Source: Desulfoferrobacter suflitae
Lineage (GTDB): Bacteria; Desulfobacterota; Syntrophobacteria; Syntrophobacterales; Syntrophobacteraceae
Direction: 5' to 3'
NCBI RefSeq assembly: GCF_022603395.1
Contig: NZ_JAIBKA010000002.1
Coordinates: forward strand, 496,001 to 560,000
DNA: 64,000 nucleotides
Below are positions 7,138 to 16,516 of this stretch, piece after piece. A program made the translations under genes and the position numbers. The notes beneath the pieces are model-generated. The model saw only the letters and a program-made list of their open reading frames with translations, was not told the origin of the DNA and searched no databases. Within the stretch, counting starts at the first letter, position 1; every line of letters starts with the position of its first letter.

Positions 7138-9123
7138 TTATACAAACGCCTTGAGATGATCACTTTGCGCAATGATTCCAAGCAACTGTTCAATGTTGGT
7201 CTCGTTCAATCGGTGCAGTATGGATTGCCAACGATGACGCACGCCGCCGGGCTCGCTGGTGCGATCGGCAAATAGAGAGCATAACGGGGAGCCTGGCTGG
7301 GTGAGGATGCGCTGCATGCGCATGACCTCGTTGGCTAAGTTGCCGGCAAAGACGGCAACGGAGGCTTTCAGTTCTGCATTGGGTATGTCACTCTGTTTTG
7401 CTTTGTCCAGATGCACAGCCAGGTGCCACAGACAATGCGGCAACAATTGCGCCAGAGGGGTGCTCCAGTCGGTGAAAGATCCGGTAATGTCGGCTATGAT
7501 CAGCCGCTCGGGCAGGCCATCAGCGCCAAGCTGTATCACTTCATCACCATCGTCAAAAAAGACATGCCCGCTGCGCGGGCACGCTCTACCCAGGACCAGG
7601 CTTGCAGCTGCAGCAGCGCCCAGCAGGCCGGAGAGTCTCATCACAAAACCAGGTTGAGCGTAGCTGCCAAGAGGGATCTTATCGGTCACGATACCCGAAA
7701 CATAGGGCCGGCTGAAGAAGAACACCGGAATGTGCCCCAACGTGGGCACATCTTCATCCAATCGGATCTCGGTATAGGAAAGTTTGGGAATACCCAGTTC
7801 GTCAGCTGCGCGCAGACGATCCCAGATATAGTCCCGGTACTGGATGGTCTCGGCTATTGCCTGGTGCAGGGGGGTGCCCCGCTTGACCCGATGCATCACA
7901 TCCCATTTGATCATGCGGACGATGCGAATGTCTTCACTGCCATCGGCAAGCCCCAGCACCACCAGATAGACCTCTCGTTGCTCGCCGCTGCGGTCTCTAT
8001 CGGTTTGCGATTTTTCCACCCGCCCCACGTTGATTGAGACTATTCCCGGCTGCACCTGCCAATAATGGTGCATCAATGCTCGTACTCTGTGCCCGGCATT
8101 CGGTTCAAACAGCAATTTGCCCGATATACGGGCTCCCGGCAGCCACCTGACATTCAAGCGGAATTCCGGGCTGAGTCCCAATGACCATTCCTCTATTTCG
8201 TTTTCATTGATGTCATAGAGCCGGCAGAACATGGTGGTGCGCCATGCTGCATCTTTGGGGCTGTCGATCAGCAGTTCGGAGCCGGCGGCACGAGCGAAGG
8301 CGCTCGAAAAGCGGTCAAACAGGTATCTTGCCTCCGCTGCATTTTGCTCTGAAGGGGGCGATTTCAGGACGTGAATCAGCCTCCCGAGATCTTCGGTATC
8401 GAGTACCGATTGGGTCTGCAGAAAAAAGCTCAGTTCTCGGGCTCCCTGTTCATTGGTCAGGCGAGTGAGATGATAGATCTCCTCCAGCCTGGCAAGAGCT
8501 TCAATCGGGTCGGTGAACAGTAGAGGACGAATTTTAATGAGCTCCTGGTATGTGACGTAACGTCCTCCGGTAGGCGCGTTGTAGTAAAAAGAGGCCCCCG
8601 TACCCACTTGAACCCGGCTGGATTCAATGAAGCGCTGAATGTCTTCTGTCGAGTGGGGAGCGGGTGAGATGCGCCAGCTTTCCCCACGGCGGCGAAGTTT
8701 TCTTCTCACTTCCGCCCGCTGGATTCCGGTAAATTGGATACGCTCTTTGGGCAGCAGGTTCTGCAGCAAGTCGTCAGCGGCAAAGACTTTTTCCATTGCG
8801 CAGGGGTCCGAGCGAATCAGGATAATTCCGTCACGCGCCAGAATCGATACCGCATTGCGGTAAATATCCTCTTCCTCATCGCTGCTCAGTTCTCTCGGTT
8901 CCCCTGGAGGACCTGCACGTCTCAAGAAATCGATCATCGCCTGAACCTGCATGCCGTGAATTCCACGGCCCGTTACCATGACTCTGTGGTGAGGGAAGAT
9001 GGACGCAATGGGGCTGAGTGGCTTGCCCATCGGATCACGGGCAAACAGATCCGGTCCGATGATGGTTACCCCGTTCACCAGGCGAGGATGAGAACAATCA
9101 GGAAACAAATCATCCATCCGCAT
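7138..9123 (-). CDS. Uncharacterised 661-residue cytoplasmic protein
   Basis: One long uninterrupted frame with no signal peptide. Visible blocks: a charged, arginine-rich centre (RAEVRRKLRRRGESWRISPAPHSTEDI, about residues 141-167), a region that reads like a mixed beta domain (EQREVYLVVLGLADGSEDIRIVRMIKWDVMHRV), and a C-terminal block SGHVFFDDGDEVIQLGADGLPERLIIADITGSFTDW. That last block faintly recalls the catalytic and metal loops of kinase-like phosphotransferases, but no invariant lysine could be placed. I do not recognise the family. It is single, convergent with cooT. Confidence 0.6.
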   Translation of the reverse strand: MRMDDLFPDCSHPRLVNGVTIIGPDLFARDPMGKPLSPIASIFPHHRVMVTGRGIHGMQVQAMIDFLRRAGPPGEPRELSSDEEEDIYRNAVSILARDGIILIRSDPCAMEKVFAADDLLQNLLPKERIQFTGIQRAEVRRKLRRRGESWRISPAPHSTEDIQRFIESSRVQVGTGASFYYNAPTGGRYVTYQELIKIRPLLFTDPIEALARLEEIYHLTRLTNEQGARELSFFLQTQSVLDTEDLGRLIHVLKSPPSEQNAAEARYLFDRFSSAFARAAGSELLIDSPKDAAWRTTMFCRLYDINENEIEEWSLGLSPEFRLNVRWLPGARISGKLLFEPNAGHRVRALMHHYWQVQPGIVSINVGRVEKSQTDRDRSGEQREVYLVVLGLADGSEDIRIVRMIKWDVMHRVKRGTPLHQAIAETIQYRDYIWDRLRAADELGIPKLSYTEIRLDEDVPTLGHIPVFFFSRPYVSGIVTDKIPLGSYAQPGFVMRLSGLLGAAAAASLVLGRACPRSGHVFFDDGDEVIQLGADGLPERLIIADITGSFTDWSTPLAQLLPHCLWHLAVHLDKAKQSDIPNAELKASVAVFAGNLANEVMRMQRILTQPGSPLCSLFADRTSEPGGVRHRWQSILHRLNETNIEQLLGIIAQSDHLKAFV

Positions 9124-9306
9124 GCTTCACTCACCGCTGAGCACTGTGATGGGATGCGAAGCCGCGCTCTCTGTTGCGGCCGCCGTCTATCCCCGGTTTA
9201 CACAGGCACAAGAAGAATACCGTTCCTTTCAGGATTACTCATCATAATCATTGAATATTATGACTGATGACCAGGGGTGAGGCAAGCGCGGCCAAAAGGA
9301 AAACCA

Positions 9307-10065
9307 TCATTGATCTGCGTCGGAAGAAGATGAAGACGACTGCAGTCGATTATCACAGTACCAGTCTATTTGTCTGCAAATGCCTCGAATCATTTTGACC
9401 TCTCTGGCTCTGAGGCCGATTCGACCCAGGAAGCGCCGCACGCTCATCATCCAGTAGTCAGGGTTTTCCGGGTTGATGAAGCTGATCCTGGTCAGGGTCT
9501 CTTTGAGATGCGCATACATCCCTTCCAGTTCATGACTGTTGGCAAGTCTCGGAACAAATGTTCCGGGTGGATTGACGCTGGCCAGAAAGACTTCATAGGT
9601 GAGGATCATGACCGCCTGGGCAAGGTTAATTGAAGCGAAATCAGCGGTGGGAATAGTGACAATGCTGTGGCAATACTTCAATTCCCGGGCAGCGAGGCCG
9701 GCATCTTCCGGACCGAACAAAATGGCTATCAGGTTGTTCTGACTTATGGGCACGAGCTCCTCCGCGAGGAGCCTTGGACTCTTCAGGGTTGGTCTATGGG
9801 AACCGGTGCGGGCAGTGGTTCCAACAATGTAGGAATAGGGTGCCAGTGCCTCCTCCAAATCATCGTAGACGTCCATTTCGGCAACCAAATCTTCGGCATT
9901 GTGGGTGGCCATCTTAAGTACTCGCGTCAGATCGCAGTCACGGGGATTTACGGCTATCAGCCGCCCTATGCCCATGTTCTTTGCCGCCCTGGCCGAGGCT
10001 CCAATGTTTTCGGGGAAATGAGGCCTGTTGAGAACGATGGCGATATGTTCCAGTTTCGCTTTCAT
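9307..10065 (-). CDS. trmJ: TrmJ-like tRNA/rRNA 2'-O-methyltransferase (SpoU/TrmH family)
   Basis: 252 residues from the ATG at 10065 with AAGGGA upstream; a TTG six codons earlier is less likely. SPOUT-fold motifs: IVLNRPHFPENIGASARAAKNMG, then LIAILFGPEDAGLAARELKYC and the knot segment IPTADFASINLAQAVMILTYEVF. The C-terminal helical extension matches TrmJ, which methylates the ribose of residue 32 in tRNAs. Ends in a serine- and aspartate-rich tail. TrmH relatives with other targets cannot be excluded. Confidence 0.75.
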   Translation of the reverse strand: MKAKLEHIAIVLNRPHFPENIGASARAAKNMGIGRLIAVNPRDCDLTRVLKMATHNAEDLVAEMDVYDDLEEALAPYSYIVGTTARTGSHRPTLKSPRLLAEELVPISQNNLIAILFGPEDAGLAARELKYCHSIVTIPTADFASINLAQAVMILTYEVFLASVNPPGTFVPRLANSHELEGMYAHLKETLTRISFINPENPDYWMMSVRRFLGRIGLRAREVKMIRGICRQIDWYCDNRLQSSSSSSDADQ

Positions 10066-10378
10066 TAGAATCCCTTCTGCCAAATGTCGGAGAGCATATG
10101 AGTGGTATTTCGAGATTGGTCAAAATGAGCTTTCGAGCGGGGGTAAATTATAAGAATTTATAATGTGAATCAATACCCTGAGCTTCACCGGATGGACACA
10201 GACACCACAATTTTAATTCCGGGTGCGCGTTGACACGTGCCAAGGCCAGTGTTTTATTCTTATGGAGAGGCGCTGGGACTTCCCGGTGTTGTGCTGCGTG
10301 GACAACCGGGTTTCACCGCGAGAGAAGTTTTGAGGGTATGTTCCGGAGTTGTTCTTTCCTCATGCGAAGGGGGAACCT
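10066..10378. other. Divergent intergenic region between trmJ-like and Memo/AMMECR1 genes
   Basis: 313 bp without a supported gene. It contains an AT-rich segment (around 10145-10165, with TATAAGAATTTATAATG) likely to serve the minus-strand methyltransferase, and a candidate rightward promoter at 10230-10260. Confidence 0.5.
10230..10260 (+). promoter_or_regulatory. Candidate sigma-70 promoter for the Memo/AMMECR1 gene
   Basis: A perfect TTGACA (10230-10235) is followed after 17 nt by TTTATT or after 19 nt by TATTCT. It lies about 120 bp ahead of the ATG at 10379. The -10 element is imperfect. Confidence 0.4.
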
Positions 10379-11776
10379 ATGAAGGGAGAAAAGATTCGGG
10401 AGTCGGTGATTGCCGGTTCCTGGTATCCTGCCAATAAGAAAGCGTTGGAGGAGGAAATCCGAGCACATATCGGAAAGGTCAAATTCTCTCCACCTCAAGG
10501 GGAGATCGTTGCCATGATTGCTCCGCATGCCGGTTATGCTTACTCGGGCGGTGTCGCCGCACATGCCTACAGGCTATTGATCGATCGACCTTTTGACCGG
10601 GTTTTGATTGTTGCACCGAGCCACCGCGCTTACTTCCAGGGGGCAAGCGTTTACAAGCTGGGTGGATATCGCACTCCACTGGGTGTAGTTCCCTTGGACA
10701 GGGAGATTGTGGATGCTCTGCTGCAGCAGCCTGGCTCGATCGACTACGTTCCACAGGCACACTCGCAGGAGCATTCCCTGGAAATCCAGCTGCCTTTCCT
10801 GCAGGTTGTCCTGCAGGATTTCAAGCTGACTCCCATCGTCATGGGAGAGCAGTCTTTCGAGAATTGTGCCCGGCTGGCCGACTCGATCGTGAGTGTCTGT
10901 CAGGACAAAAAGGTACTTCTTTTGGCAAGCAGTGATCTGTCTCACTTCCATTCTTACGACGAGGCCAGGCGACTCGATCAAATCGTCCTCGATCGGGTAT
11001 CCAGCTTCAATCCCGAGGGATTGGCCGAGAGCCTCAAAAGAGGTGAGTGTGAAGCGTGCGGGGGAGGCCCGATGGTCAGCGTCATGTTGGCTGCCAGAAA
11101 GCTCGGGGCGACCAAGTGCAAAGTCCTGCAATATGCCAATTCCGGGGATGCCACGGGCGACCGTCACAGTGTCGTGGGCTACATGGCTGCCGCTTTGATC
11201 AACAACCCGGGAGGCGATAAAGGAACAGTGGGGGTAGATCTGGGCCTGTCTGAGGAGGAAAAGAAGGCATTGCGGCAGCTGGCCTATCAGACGATCCGAA
11301 GTCGCTGCTTGGGCGAACCGTTGCCCGAGTTTTCTCCGCAAACGTCCAAGATGACCGAACCGAGGGGGGCATTTGTCTGCGTCAAAAAGGCGGGAGCGCT
11401 GCGCGGCTGCATCGGAATGATCGAAGCGCGCGGCGCGCTCCATGAAACGATCAAGGAAATGGCCGTTCAAGCAGCTTTTTCTGACCCGCGCTTTTGTGCA
11501 TTGCAACCGTCGGAATTGGATGGGATTGAAGTCGAAATATCCGTATTGACTCCCATGGAAAGGGTTACTGATCTTGACAAAATCGAAATTGGCAAACATG
11601 GTCTATACATTCGCAAGGGCTACCGGTCGGGTCTGTTGCTTCCACAGGTTGCGGTAGAGAATGGATGGGATCGGGAGCAGTTTCTGGAATGGACATGCAG
11701 AAAAGCCGGTCTGCAGCCCAACGCGTGGAAAAAGTCCGACGTTGAGCTCTACATGTTTTCTGCGGATGTGTTTTAA
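10379..11776 (+). CDS. AmmeMemoRadiSam system proteins B and A fused (Memo + AMMECR1)
   Basis: 465 residues. Residues about 5-275 are a Memo-like domain related to class III extradiol dioxygenases: RESVIAGSWYPANKKALEEEI, APHAGYAYSGGVAAHAY, VAPSHRAYFQGASVY, EHSLEIQLPFLQ and LASSDLSHFH supply the expected metal-site histidines. Residues about 285-465 are an AMMECR1 domain with CVKKAGALRGCIGMIEARGALHETI. These are components B and A of the AmmeMemoRadiSam set; the radical SAM partner is not in this window. Start chosen at 10379 because AAGGGGG lies 6 nt upstream. The system's reaction is not established. Confidence 0.85.
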   Translation: MKGEKIRESVIAGSWYPANKKALEEEIRAHIGKVKFSPPQGEIVAMIAPHAGYAYSGGVAAHAYRLLIDRPFDRVLIVAPSHRAYFQGASVYKLGGYRTPLGVVPLDREIVDALLQQPGSIDYVPQAHSQEHSLEIQLPFLQVVLQDFKLTPIVMGEQSFENCARLADSIVSVCQDKKVLLLASSDLSHFHSYDEARRLDQIVLDRVSSFNPEGLAESLKRGECEACGGGPMVSVMLAARKLGATKCKVLQYANSGDATGDRHSVVGYMAAALINNPGGDKGTVGVDLGLSEEEKKALRQLAYQTIRSRCLGEPLPEFSPQTSKMTEPRGAFVCVKKAGALRGCIGMIEARGALHETIKEMAVQAAFSDPRFCALQPSELDGIEVEISVLTPMERVTDLDKIEIGKHGLYIRKGYRSGLLLPQVAVENGWDREQFLEWTCRKAGLQPNAWKKSDVELYMFSADVF

Positions 11777-11949
11777 GGAAATAATGCCCTCCCGGGGGAG
11801 TACCGCCAGGGCGGCAGGAAAAGGGGTTTTACAGGCGGTTGTGAACTTCGGTGCGTGGGCCTTCCGGGTCCCCGCTTCGGAATTTTTCCAGGTGACGATG
11901 TAGACAAATTTTGCGATGGGCTCTGAGAGTGTCTCAGAGGGGAGAAGGT

Positions 11950-12489
11950 GTGGCAAAGATTTTGGACATGAAGGAAATGCGTCAGCAGCTCACGGCCAAA
12001 CGGGGCTTTGAAGAATGGACCCGGCGTTTTGCGCAGACGTTCGATGAAAATACGCGACTGATGGATCTCGATGATGCGACTTTGGCCAAGCTGATACAGC
12101 CGGGGGAAGAGTCATCGATGGCCATCTATGAATTTATTATGGGAGTGAAGGGCCTGGGAACCGGCACTCGCTTTCATTTTCTGGAAAACCTGGATAAGAT
12201 GGCGATCATGGACATCACCTTGTTTTTTCTGGATCAACTTCGCTTTGAAGCTATGCGCCGCCTGGGATGGGTGGAGGGCACCCCGAATTCGAGCGTTCCC
12301 ATGGTGGATCTCGTGGCACAATTTGCCGATCGATTTTCTGCGGATAAACATCGAACTCCGACCCTCTCGTCCAGTCATCCGCGCTACAAGGAGTACCTGC
12401 AGACCTTTGAGGGGGACCGGCCTTCTTTCATCCGGCGGCTGATCCCTGAAATGTTGGAGATTTATAAGGAAAATCCGGAGGAGGCCTGA
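11950..12489 (+). CDS. Conserved-looking hypothetical protein
   Basis: 179 residues, mostly helical, beginning at a GTG with GGAGAAGG directly upstream. Notable stretch: YEFIMGVKGLGTGTRFHFLENLDKMAIMDITLFFLDQLRFEAMRRLGW. No membrane segment, signal or catalytic motif is evident. It sits 21 bp upstream of the phospholipase-like gene in the same direction and is probably cotranscribed. Not recognised. Confidence 0.6.
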   Translation: MAKILDMKEMRQQLTAKRGFEEWTRRFAQTFDENTRLMDLDDATLAKLIQPGEESSMAIYEFIMGVKGLGTGTRFHFLENLDKMAIMDITLFFLDQLRFEAMRRLGWVEGTPNSSVPMVDLVAQFADRFSADKHRTPTLSSSHPRYKEYLQTFEGDRPSFIRRLIPEMLEIYKENPEEA

Positions 12490-12510
12490 TCCTCAAATGG
12501 ATTTGCGCTA

Positions 12511-13329
12511 GTGCCCAAGGAACGTCTGCACATCTTGCTGGCCCATGAGACGTTGCGCGTGCTCGAGGAATCGCACGCGGCGGAGGGGGATGCCTGGGAG
12601 GGTTATCTTCTGGGGGCGATTCTGCCGGACAGCTTCTTTTATGATCTGCCCTTCCTGCAACTTGGTAACACTTCAGGGAGAGCCATTCATAAATATGAAG
12701 GTCTTAAGGTTGTTGATTTTTTCGGGTCATGGCTGGATGCAGAAGAAGGGCGGTTGACCCGGGAAATGAAATATTGGATGCTCGGGTTTGCCAGTCATCT
12801 GCTGGCAGATGGGATGATGCACCCAAGAATCAACGCCTTCTGCACGTGCTTCAGAAAAAATCTGGGCTTGACCGCCGCAGCGTGCCATCATTGGTTGGAG
12901 AGCCAGCTGGAATCCCACTGGCTGGAAGTTATTGGGCCGCCGCACGGATACCTTCCATTGCTGCACCGGTTTGAGAGCCAAGAGGCGGCCGTCACGAGGC
13001 ATGTGGACTATGTTCGGCGGTTCTTGCAGCGAGCGCAACCCGGGAATATCCCCTCCAGGTCCCGAATACGCCGGTGTCTCAATTGGCAGTTGCGGCTGCT
13101 CAGGTTATTTGCCTGCCCGGCCTGGGAAACAATTCGACCGATGTTGCTCAGGCTCCCTCCGGCACAATTCCTGGGGGCACTTCTGGTGCCGCCAATATCG
13201 GATTTGTGCACATCGGAGGGAACAGCCTTGCAGGCAAATTTGAACAGAGATCTCTGCACGCCGGATTGCATGGCAAAAGTCATTTCTCACCTAGCCACCC
13301 ATTTGCGTGAGCTTCTAAAACGGTTTTAA
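12511..13329 (+). CDS. Zinc-dependent phospholipase C family protein
   Basis: 272 residues from a GTG start. The N-terminus LHILLAHETLRVLEE and the later YLLGAILPDSFFYDL, AIHKYEGLKVV and LGFASHLLADGMMHPRINA give the histidine and aspartate pattern of the zinc-dependent PLC fold (Pfam Zn_dep_PLPC) that recurs in uncharacterised bacterial proteins. No signal peptide. Its last 50 bp overlap the end of the convergent transketolase gene. Confidence 0.65.
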   Translation: MPKERLHILLAHETLRVLEESHAAEGDAWEGYLLGAILPDSFFYDLPFLQLGNTSGRAIHKYEGLKVVDFFGSWLDAEEGRLTREMKYWMLGFASHLLADGMMHPRINAFCTCFRKNLGLTAAACHHWLESQLESHWLEVIGPPHGYLPLLHRFESQEAAVTRHVDYVRRFLQRAQPGNIPSRSRIRRCLNWQLRLLRLFACPAWETIRPMLLRLPPAQFLGALLVPPISDLCTSEGTALQANLNRDLCTPDCMAKVISHLATHLRELLKRF

Positions 13330-15244
13330 CAATTCCTTTGGAATCAATGCCTTCCATTTGATAGAGTACGCTGGGCTTGCCGGAAACGCCGTAGTGTTGT
13401 ACTCCCAGCCGAATCACCCGGCAGGCAATTCTATGGGCCGTGACCACGTTTGCCACTCTGGCTCCCAGGCCGGTGTCCGCATGATGGTCTTCAACGGTCA
13501 TCACAAATCCGCAATCAGCCGCTTTGAGCACGGCTTCGATATCCAGCGGCTTGATCGATGCACAGTTAACAACCGCAAGCTGCAATCCGTGTTTCTCAGT
13601 CAGCTCATTTTGAGCCTGCAGGGCAAACTGTAGCGTGGTTCCATAACTCAGGATGGCCCCTTGATTTCCCTCTCGCAGCCAGTCCGCCTTGCCTGGTTCA
13701 AAACGATAGCTGCCGGCATAGAATGGATTCCCGGCCTGATCGGTTATGACAGGTATCTTGGACCGACCCATGCCCAGGAAGAAATTCCCCGGGTGCCCGG
13801 CGATGTAGCGGGCAATCCTGTCGGTCTGGTTTGGATCCGCTGCAATGAATACGGAAAAGTCGAACAAGTTCTGCAGCAGGCCGATATAGTCGATGCATTG
13901 ATGCGTTTGCCCATCTTCACCTACATCCAGTCCGAGGTGAGTGCACACCACCTTGAGCTGGGTTCGGTTGATGTCGTTGAGTCGCTGTTGATTATACACC
14001 TCGTCAACTCCAAAGACCCCGAATGTACTGAAGAAGACCGTGAAGCCTTCTTTGCTGACGGCACCCGCCATGGTCGCCGTATGGTGCTCCTGGATGCCGG
14101 CTTCGAAAAAGGCCGATTCGTTGATTTTGCGAAATCCCCCCATTTTTACTGAACCCTCGAGATCACAACTGAAGCCGAGGACTGCGGGCACGGCACCGGC
14201 ATTGTTGAGGCGTGCCAAGTCTTCCAACACGGCGCCATAAGCAGAGCGATTATCAGTCAACGTTGCCGGGTTGTAAGTCTTTGGTTCTCCCACTTGGATC
14301 GTGGGATAGCGAGTGGGTGCGCAAAATTCTTCGGCAAATGTGACCAGGTTTGATCGTTTCTTGTGATATTCCGCCAGGTCATTTTCGATCCCCAATTCTT
14401 CCAAGGCTCGCGAGGCTTCCTCTACGGTCAAGGTACTGCCATGGTACTTGGCCTTGTTTTCCATAAAAGAGACGCCCTTACCCATGGTGGTTCGTGCTAC
14501 CAGGACAGAGGGATAGCGTGGATCATCGACTTCCCCCGTATGGATTCGCTTCAGGGCCTGAAATATCCCTTCAAAGTCGTGCCCGTCTTCCAGGTAGATT
14601 ACGTTCCACTGGGATCCAACGTATTCGGCTCGAATCGTCTGGGGCATGACGTGATTGGTGCTTCCGCCGATCTGCATGTGATTGCGGTCAATGATCCCAA
14701 ACAAGTTGTTGAGCTCGTATTTTATCGCAAAGCGTCGTGCTTCTCCGATCTGCCCTTTCTGCTGTTCCCCGTCGCCCATCAAGACGCCGACCCGGGCGGG
14801 GTTGTTCCTAAGCTTGAGTGCCAGAGCCATGCCCGTACCCACGGATAAACCCTGGCCAAGATTGCCGGTGTTCCATTCTACGCCGGGGACGCAGCATTCC
14901 ACATGGCCGGCAAAAGACGAACCCGCCCGCCTGAACTCGACCAGCATGTTGTCCTCTTTGGTATAGCCGAACTCGCACAGCACGCTGTAAACACCCGGAC
15001 TGATGTGCCCCATGCTGACCAGCAGCCGGTCTCTATCCTCCCAGCAGGGATCATCCGGGCGATGCCGGAGTGTACTGTAGAGCATCAGCAGCACATGCAA
15101 GGAAGACATGGAGCCGCCCGGGTGCCCACTGCCCGCCAGCGTTGTACTGACAATGATGCGGCGCATGCAGCGCAGCCACATCTGGTGAAGTCGTTGTCGT
15201 TGTTCCTGCGTCAAAGACGTCTGGTCAAAAGAAATGGTAAACAT
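13280..15244 (-). CDS. tkt: Transketolase
   Basis: 654 residues from the ATG at 15244 (GGAGGT upstream); the frame extends to 15424 without need. Thiamine-diphosphate enzyme with all domains: HPGGSMSSLHVLLMLY, the ThDP motif GDGEQQKGQIGEARRFA...NLFGIIDRN, the pyrimidine domain with ESAFFEAGIQEHHTATMAGAVSKEG, and the C-terminal domain beginning near GAILSYGTTLQFALQAQ. It acts in the non-oxidative pentose phosphate pathway. The motifs are somewhat unlike E. coli TktA, so it may be a specialised transketolase-like paralogue. Its C-terminus overlaps the convergent gene by 50 bp. Confidence 0.8.
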   Translation of the reverse strand: MFTISFDQTSLTQEQRQRLHQMWLRCMRRIIVSTTLAGSGHPGGSMSSLHVLLMLYSTLRHRPDDPCWEDRDRLLVSMGHISPGVYSVLCEFGYTKEDNMLVEFRRAGSSFAGHVECCVPGVEWNTGNLGQGLSVGTGMALALKLRNNPARVGVLMGDGEQQKGQIGEARRFAIKYELNNLFGIIDRNHMQIGGSTNHVMPQTIRAEYVGSQWNVIYLEDGHDFEGIFQALKRIHTGEVDDPRYPSVLVARTTMGKGVSFMENKAKYHGSTLTVEEASRALEELGIENDLAEYHKKRSNLVTFAEEFCAPTRYPTIQVGEPKTYNPATLTDNRSAYGAVLEDLARLNNAGAVPAVLGFSCDLEGSVKMGGFRKINESAFFEAGIQEHHTATMAGAVSKEGFTVFFSTFGVFGVDEVYNQQRLNDINRTQLKVVCTHLGLDVGEDGQTHQCIDYIGLLQNLFDFSVFIAADPNQTDRIARYIAGHPGNFFLGMGRSKIPVITDQAGNPFYAGSYRFEPGKADWLREGNQGAILSYGTTLQFALQAQNELTEKHGLQLAVVNCASIKPLDIEAVLKAADCGFVMTVEDHHADTGLGARVANVVTAHRIACRVIRLGVQHYGVSGKPSVLYQMEGIDSKGIVKTVLEAHANGWLGEK

Positions 15245-15278
15245 GGCCCGGACTGACCTCCCTTCCTGATTCCTGCTG

Positions 15279-16166
15279 TCAATGAATGGTCTGCTCTCTG
15301 GCTTGCTCCGACTGTTCCCCGGATTCTCCCAGGCGCCCCAAAATCTTCGCGGCGAAGGCATACACTGCGGTCTTGAAAGGGGATTCGTTTTCCTCTTCCA
15401 GAACCGGCCGCCCTTTATCTCCACCTGTTACAACCGCAGGGTCAAAAGGCAGAGGGCCCAGGTACGGAACCTTCATTTTTTCTGAGGTCTTTTCACCGCC
15501 GCCCGCCCCGAAGATTGCGATGAACCCGTCGCAATGCGGGCAGTAGAGCCCGGACATGTTCTCCACCAATCCAAGCATTTCAACATTCATCTTGCGACAG
15601 AAATTGATGGATTTTCTTACGTCCGCCAGGGCAACCTCTTGCGGGGTGGTGACGATGACTGCTTTAATTTCCGGGATAATTCTTGCGATGCTCAAAGGTT
15701 CGTCGCCGGTTCCCGGGGGACAATCGATGACCAAAAAATCCAATGCGTCCCATTTGCAGTCTGCGATGAACTGCTGAATCACCCCATGCTTCAAGGGGCC
15801 TCGCCAGATGATGGCCGAATCGGTGTCTTCCATCATCGATTCTATCGATACCACTTTCAAATTGGGCGAGTACTGGTGCGGAATAATCTCTTGTTCCTGG
15901 GTGATGTTCAATACTCCATGCAAGCCGAACATTTTGGGAATGCTCGGGCCATGCAGATCGATATCCATGAGGCCAACTTGATAGCCTTTTTGCGCCAGGG
16001 CCAGAGAAAGATATGTGGCCACGCTGCTCTTTCCAACGCCGCCCTTGCCGCTCATGACCAGGATCTTGTGCCTGATGCGCGTCAACTTGCAGCGAATGAT
16101 CTCTTCTTTGGAGCCTTTTCCTTTACTCGAACAAGTGTCACACGATGTGGGATCGCACGTTTTCAT
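15279..16166 (-). CDS. mrp: Mrp/NBP35 family iron-sulfur carrier ATPase
   Basis: 295 residues from the ATG at 16166. Deviant Walker A SGKGGVGKSSVATYL at residues 39-53, then DIDLHGPSIPKMFG and VIDCPPGTGDEPLS, both diagnostic of Mrp. An N-terminal cysteine cluster (CDPTSCDTC, residues 4-12) and a CPHC pair in the C-terminal half are the likely cluster-binding sites. It probably assembles or transfers Fe-S clusters. It lies 34 bp ahead of the transketolase gene; a good promoter precedes it. Confidence 0.85.
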   Translation of the reverse strand: MKTCDPTSCDTCSSKGKGSKEEIIRCKLTRIRHKILVMSGKGGVGKSSVATYLSLALAQKGYQVGLMDIDLHGPSIPKMFGLHGVLNITQEQEIIPHQYSPNLKVVSIESMMEDTDSAIIWRGPLKHGVIQQFIADCKWDALDFLVIDCPPGTGDEPLSIARIIPEIKAVIVTTPQEVALADVRKSINFCRKMNVEMLGLVENMSGLYCPHCDGFIAIFGAGGGEKTSEKMKVPYLGPLPFDPAVVTGGDKGRPVLEEENESPFKTAVYAFAAKILGRLGESGEQSEQAREQTIH

Positions 16167-16237
16167 ACTTCCTGTACTCCTCATTCAAATTGGGCTTGCT
16201 CATACTTCCCATGGGTGAGCTAAAATTAAAGCGACTT

Positions 16238-16266
16238 AACTTAAAAGCAATCTTCTCTCTTGTCAA
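16238..16266 (-). promoter_or_regulatory. Sigma-70-type promoter for mrp
   Basis: On the minus strand a perfect TTGACA (16261-16266) is separated by 17 nt from TAAGTT (16238-16243), about 70 bp upstream of the mrp start. The rest of the 350-bp gap (16167-16516) shows nothing else I can name. Confidence 0.5.
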
Positions 16267-16516
16267 CTTGCAGAAAATTCGCGATCTTAATTTTTTGCTG
16301 TAGTGACCATTGTAATCACAAACAGATTATTCGACGATAAGCGACGAACCCGCTGGCTCCGAAGTCTGTGCATGGGCGCAGCAAACTGCATGATTCTTGT
16401 CAGAGAGGATTCCTTGAAGTCCACGTGGATTGCCGACATTTGAGGAAGGCCCGTTGCAAGGGGATGAGGAGGTTTTCCGGCAGGTCCCAGTTCAATGATC
16501 AATTGTGGAGTTGAAA

